From Nostoc sp. CMAA1605 (lineage in GTDB: Bacteria; Cyanobacteriota; Cyanobacteriia; Cyanobacteriales; Nostocaceae): 64,000 bases of DNA. The position numbers and the translations under genes were made by a program. Positions within the stretch are counted from its first letter, which is position 1; the number at the start of each line of letters is the position of its first letter. Shown in pieces: positions 63,302 to 64,000 of the stretch. Below the pieces are notes generated by a model, which was not told the origin of the DNA, did not search any database, and saw only the letters and a list, made by a program, of their open reading frames with translations. The stretch lies in assembly GCF_021596505.1 (NCBI RefSeq), contig NZ_PJIZ01000004.1:62001-126000 (forward strand). The letters run 5' to 3'.

Positions 63302-63958
63302 CTATCTGTGGTTAATTAAGTGCTGATTAAAGTAGCTTTTGGGCAAGAAACAGCGATCTGGTAAGAAAGGATTGTCAGTATACTGAGATATAAATTTTAG
63401 TGGCGGTTCTCTATGACAAAAAGGTGCGATGATTCCCCACTCTTCTGCTAACCAAATCCAATATCCTATTTCGATTTTGCCGTAGTTGGATACAGTATCA
63501 ACTTCTCCCACACTATTATCAAGTGGTACTAATTCTGGTGATGACTTAATTTCTGTGAGTAGCCAGGCTAATTCATCGATAGTAAAGTGATAACCGCAGT
63601 TAGCCGCTATTTGGACAAATTGTTGAGGAGTTTTAGATGCTAATAATTTATCTTTGACAGATGGTGTTGTTTGTGCGAAATCAAGAAACGTCCAAATCTG
63701 CTTTCTGGTGACAAGAAACCAAGCTAGTTCTTCTAAGGTTAAGTTATAGCCATTTTCAGTGGCAATGCTAATAAAATGCTCTGGATTTTTTGCCCTTCCC
63801 AATTGACTCTTGACAAGGAATTTATCTTCTACAGAGGCGAAAAAATCATTGATTTTTTGCCATGTTAATCTATTATAATTATTATTAAGTTTTGTATTTT
63901 TTCTCCACTGCTGGTATTCGTCTTCTTGGAGAAAGAACGCCCAAAGTTGGTAATACAT
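63302..63958 (-). CDS. Protein with two Nif11-like domains
   Basis: A 218-residue protein with two tandem helical segments, about 37-82 and 88-134. Both carry the Nif11 pattern FVxxA-x2-GY-x-xT-x2-ELAW (HFISIATENGYNLTLEELAW; QFVQIAANCGYHFTIDELAW). Nif11 domains occur in nitrogen-fixing cyanobacteria and as leader regions of nitrile-hydratase-type RiPPs. Here no Gly-Gly cleavage site or short core follows; instead the C-terminal ~75 residues (WIWLAEEWGIIAPFCHREPP) look globular. Function unknown. Confidence 0.8.
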   Translation of the reverse strand: MYYQLWAFFLQEDEYQQWRKNTKLNNNYNRLTWQKINDFFASVEDKFLVKSQLGRAKNPEHFISIATENGYNLTLEELAWFLVTRKQIWTFLDFAQTTPSVKDKLLASKTPQQFVQIAANCGYHFTIDELAWLLTEIKSSPELVPLDNSVGEVDTVSNYGKIEIGYWIWLAEEWGIIAPFCHREPPLKFISQYTDNPFLPDRCFLPKSYFNQHLINHR

Positions 63959-64000
63959 ATTCCATTTTACCTCTGATTTGAAATTTACAAGGGTTTTCTT

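Noticed and set aside
1..64000. tRNA, rRNA, tmRNA or complete insertion sequence
   Set aside because: I scanned intergenic regions for T-arm GGTTC-like motifs and transposase ORFs and saw none; a covariance search would be needed to exclude small RNAs.

Overview
The window is a chromosomal segment of a filamentous, heterocyst-forming cyanobacterium of the Nostoc/Anabaena/Trichormus group. The evidence is an uptake hydrogenase small subunit with a complete hyp maturation operon, photosystem genes (psbD, psbC, ycf4), ntcA, many HIP1-type GCGATCGC octamers, and the dense short tandem repeats (units such as GGGGACT, ACTCAGC, CTAATGA) typical of these genomes. About 55 protein genes are present. 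I saw no rRNA, tRNA or complete transposase gene.

Layout. 1-11.0 kb: hupS (leftward, cut by the window edge) diverges from a rightward operon of two small membrane proteins, a TPR-like protein, a NifU-C protein, an NHL-repeat protein, then hypF, hypC (frameshifted here), hypD, a tautomerase, hypE, hypA and hypB. 11.1-12.4 kb: a truncated nuclease-like gene and a six-repeat CRISPR array without cas genes. 12.4-28.1 kb: housekeeping genes (tpiA, folP, an SPFH protein, a polysaccharide export protein, an ABC ATPase, a BASS transporter, hisB, fabI, ntcA, a DUF3084 protein, a RuvX-like protein, a DUF3146 protein, pnp). 28.5-36.3 kb: a SNF2 helicase gene and a SWIM zinc-finger gene separated by a metacaspase gene and a STAND NTPase/TPR gene. 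36.5-42.3 kb: psbDC (leftward), ycf4, a cyclophilin lipoprotein (frameshifted), a beta-ketoacyl synthase. 42.3-51.1 kb: a large RTX protein with a 1,083-bp internal duplication, an FBT transporter, a carotenoid oxygenase, gdhA, and a small double-glycine-leader peptide. 51.6-64 kb: plsC, tadA, a glutaredoxin, glpX, hemA, a COP23-like protein, an HTH protein, an ArsR-type regulator, livG/livM, a possible toxin-antitoxin pair, pgi and a tandem Nif11 protein.

How parts work together. The hyp products build the NiFe(CN)2CO centre of the uptake hydrogenase, and the five ORFs ahead of hypF may serve the HupS side. Perfect GTA-N8-TAC NtcA boxes lie in the hupS/hyp divergent region, ahead of ntcA itself and ahead of gdhA, which would tie hydrogen uptake, the nitrogen regulator and glutamate metabolism into one nitrogen-responsive circuit.

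The most striking find is the metacaspase-STAND pair. The last ~46 residues of the protease and the first ~55 of the STAND protein carry the same module (28 of 38 aligned residues identical), as expected of an adapter that docks effector to sensor in a cell-suicide or conflict system. Other points are two probable one-base G/C homopolymer contractions (hypC and cyclophilin), tandem repeats spliced in frame into hypF and the SNF2 gene, and a 125-bp MITE-like family with 12-bp terminal inverted repeats.
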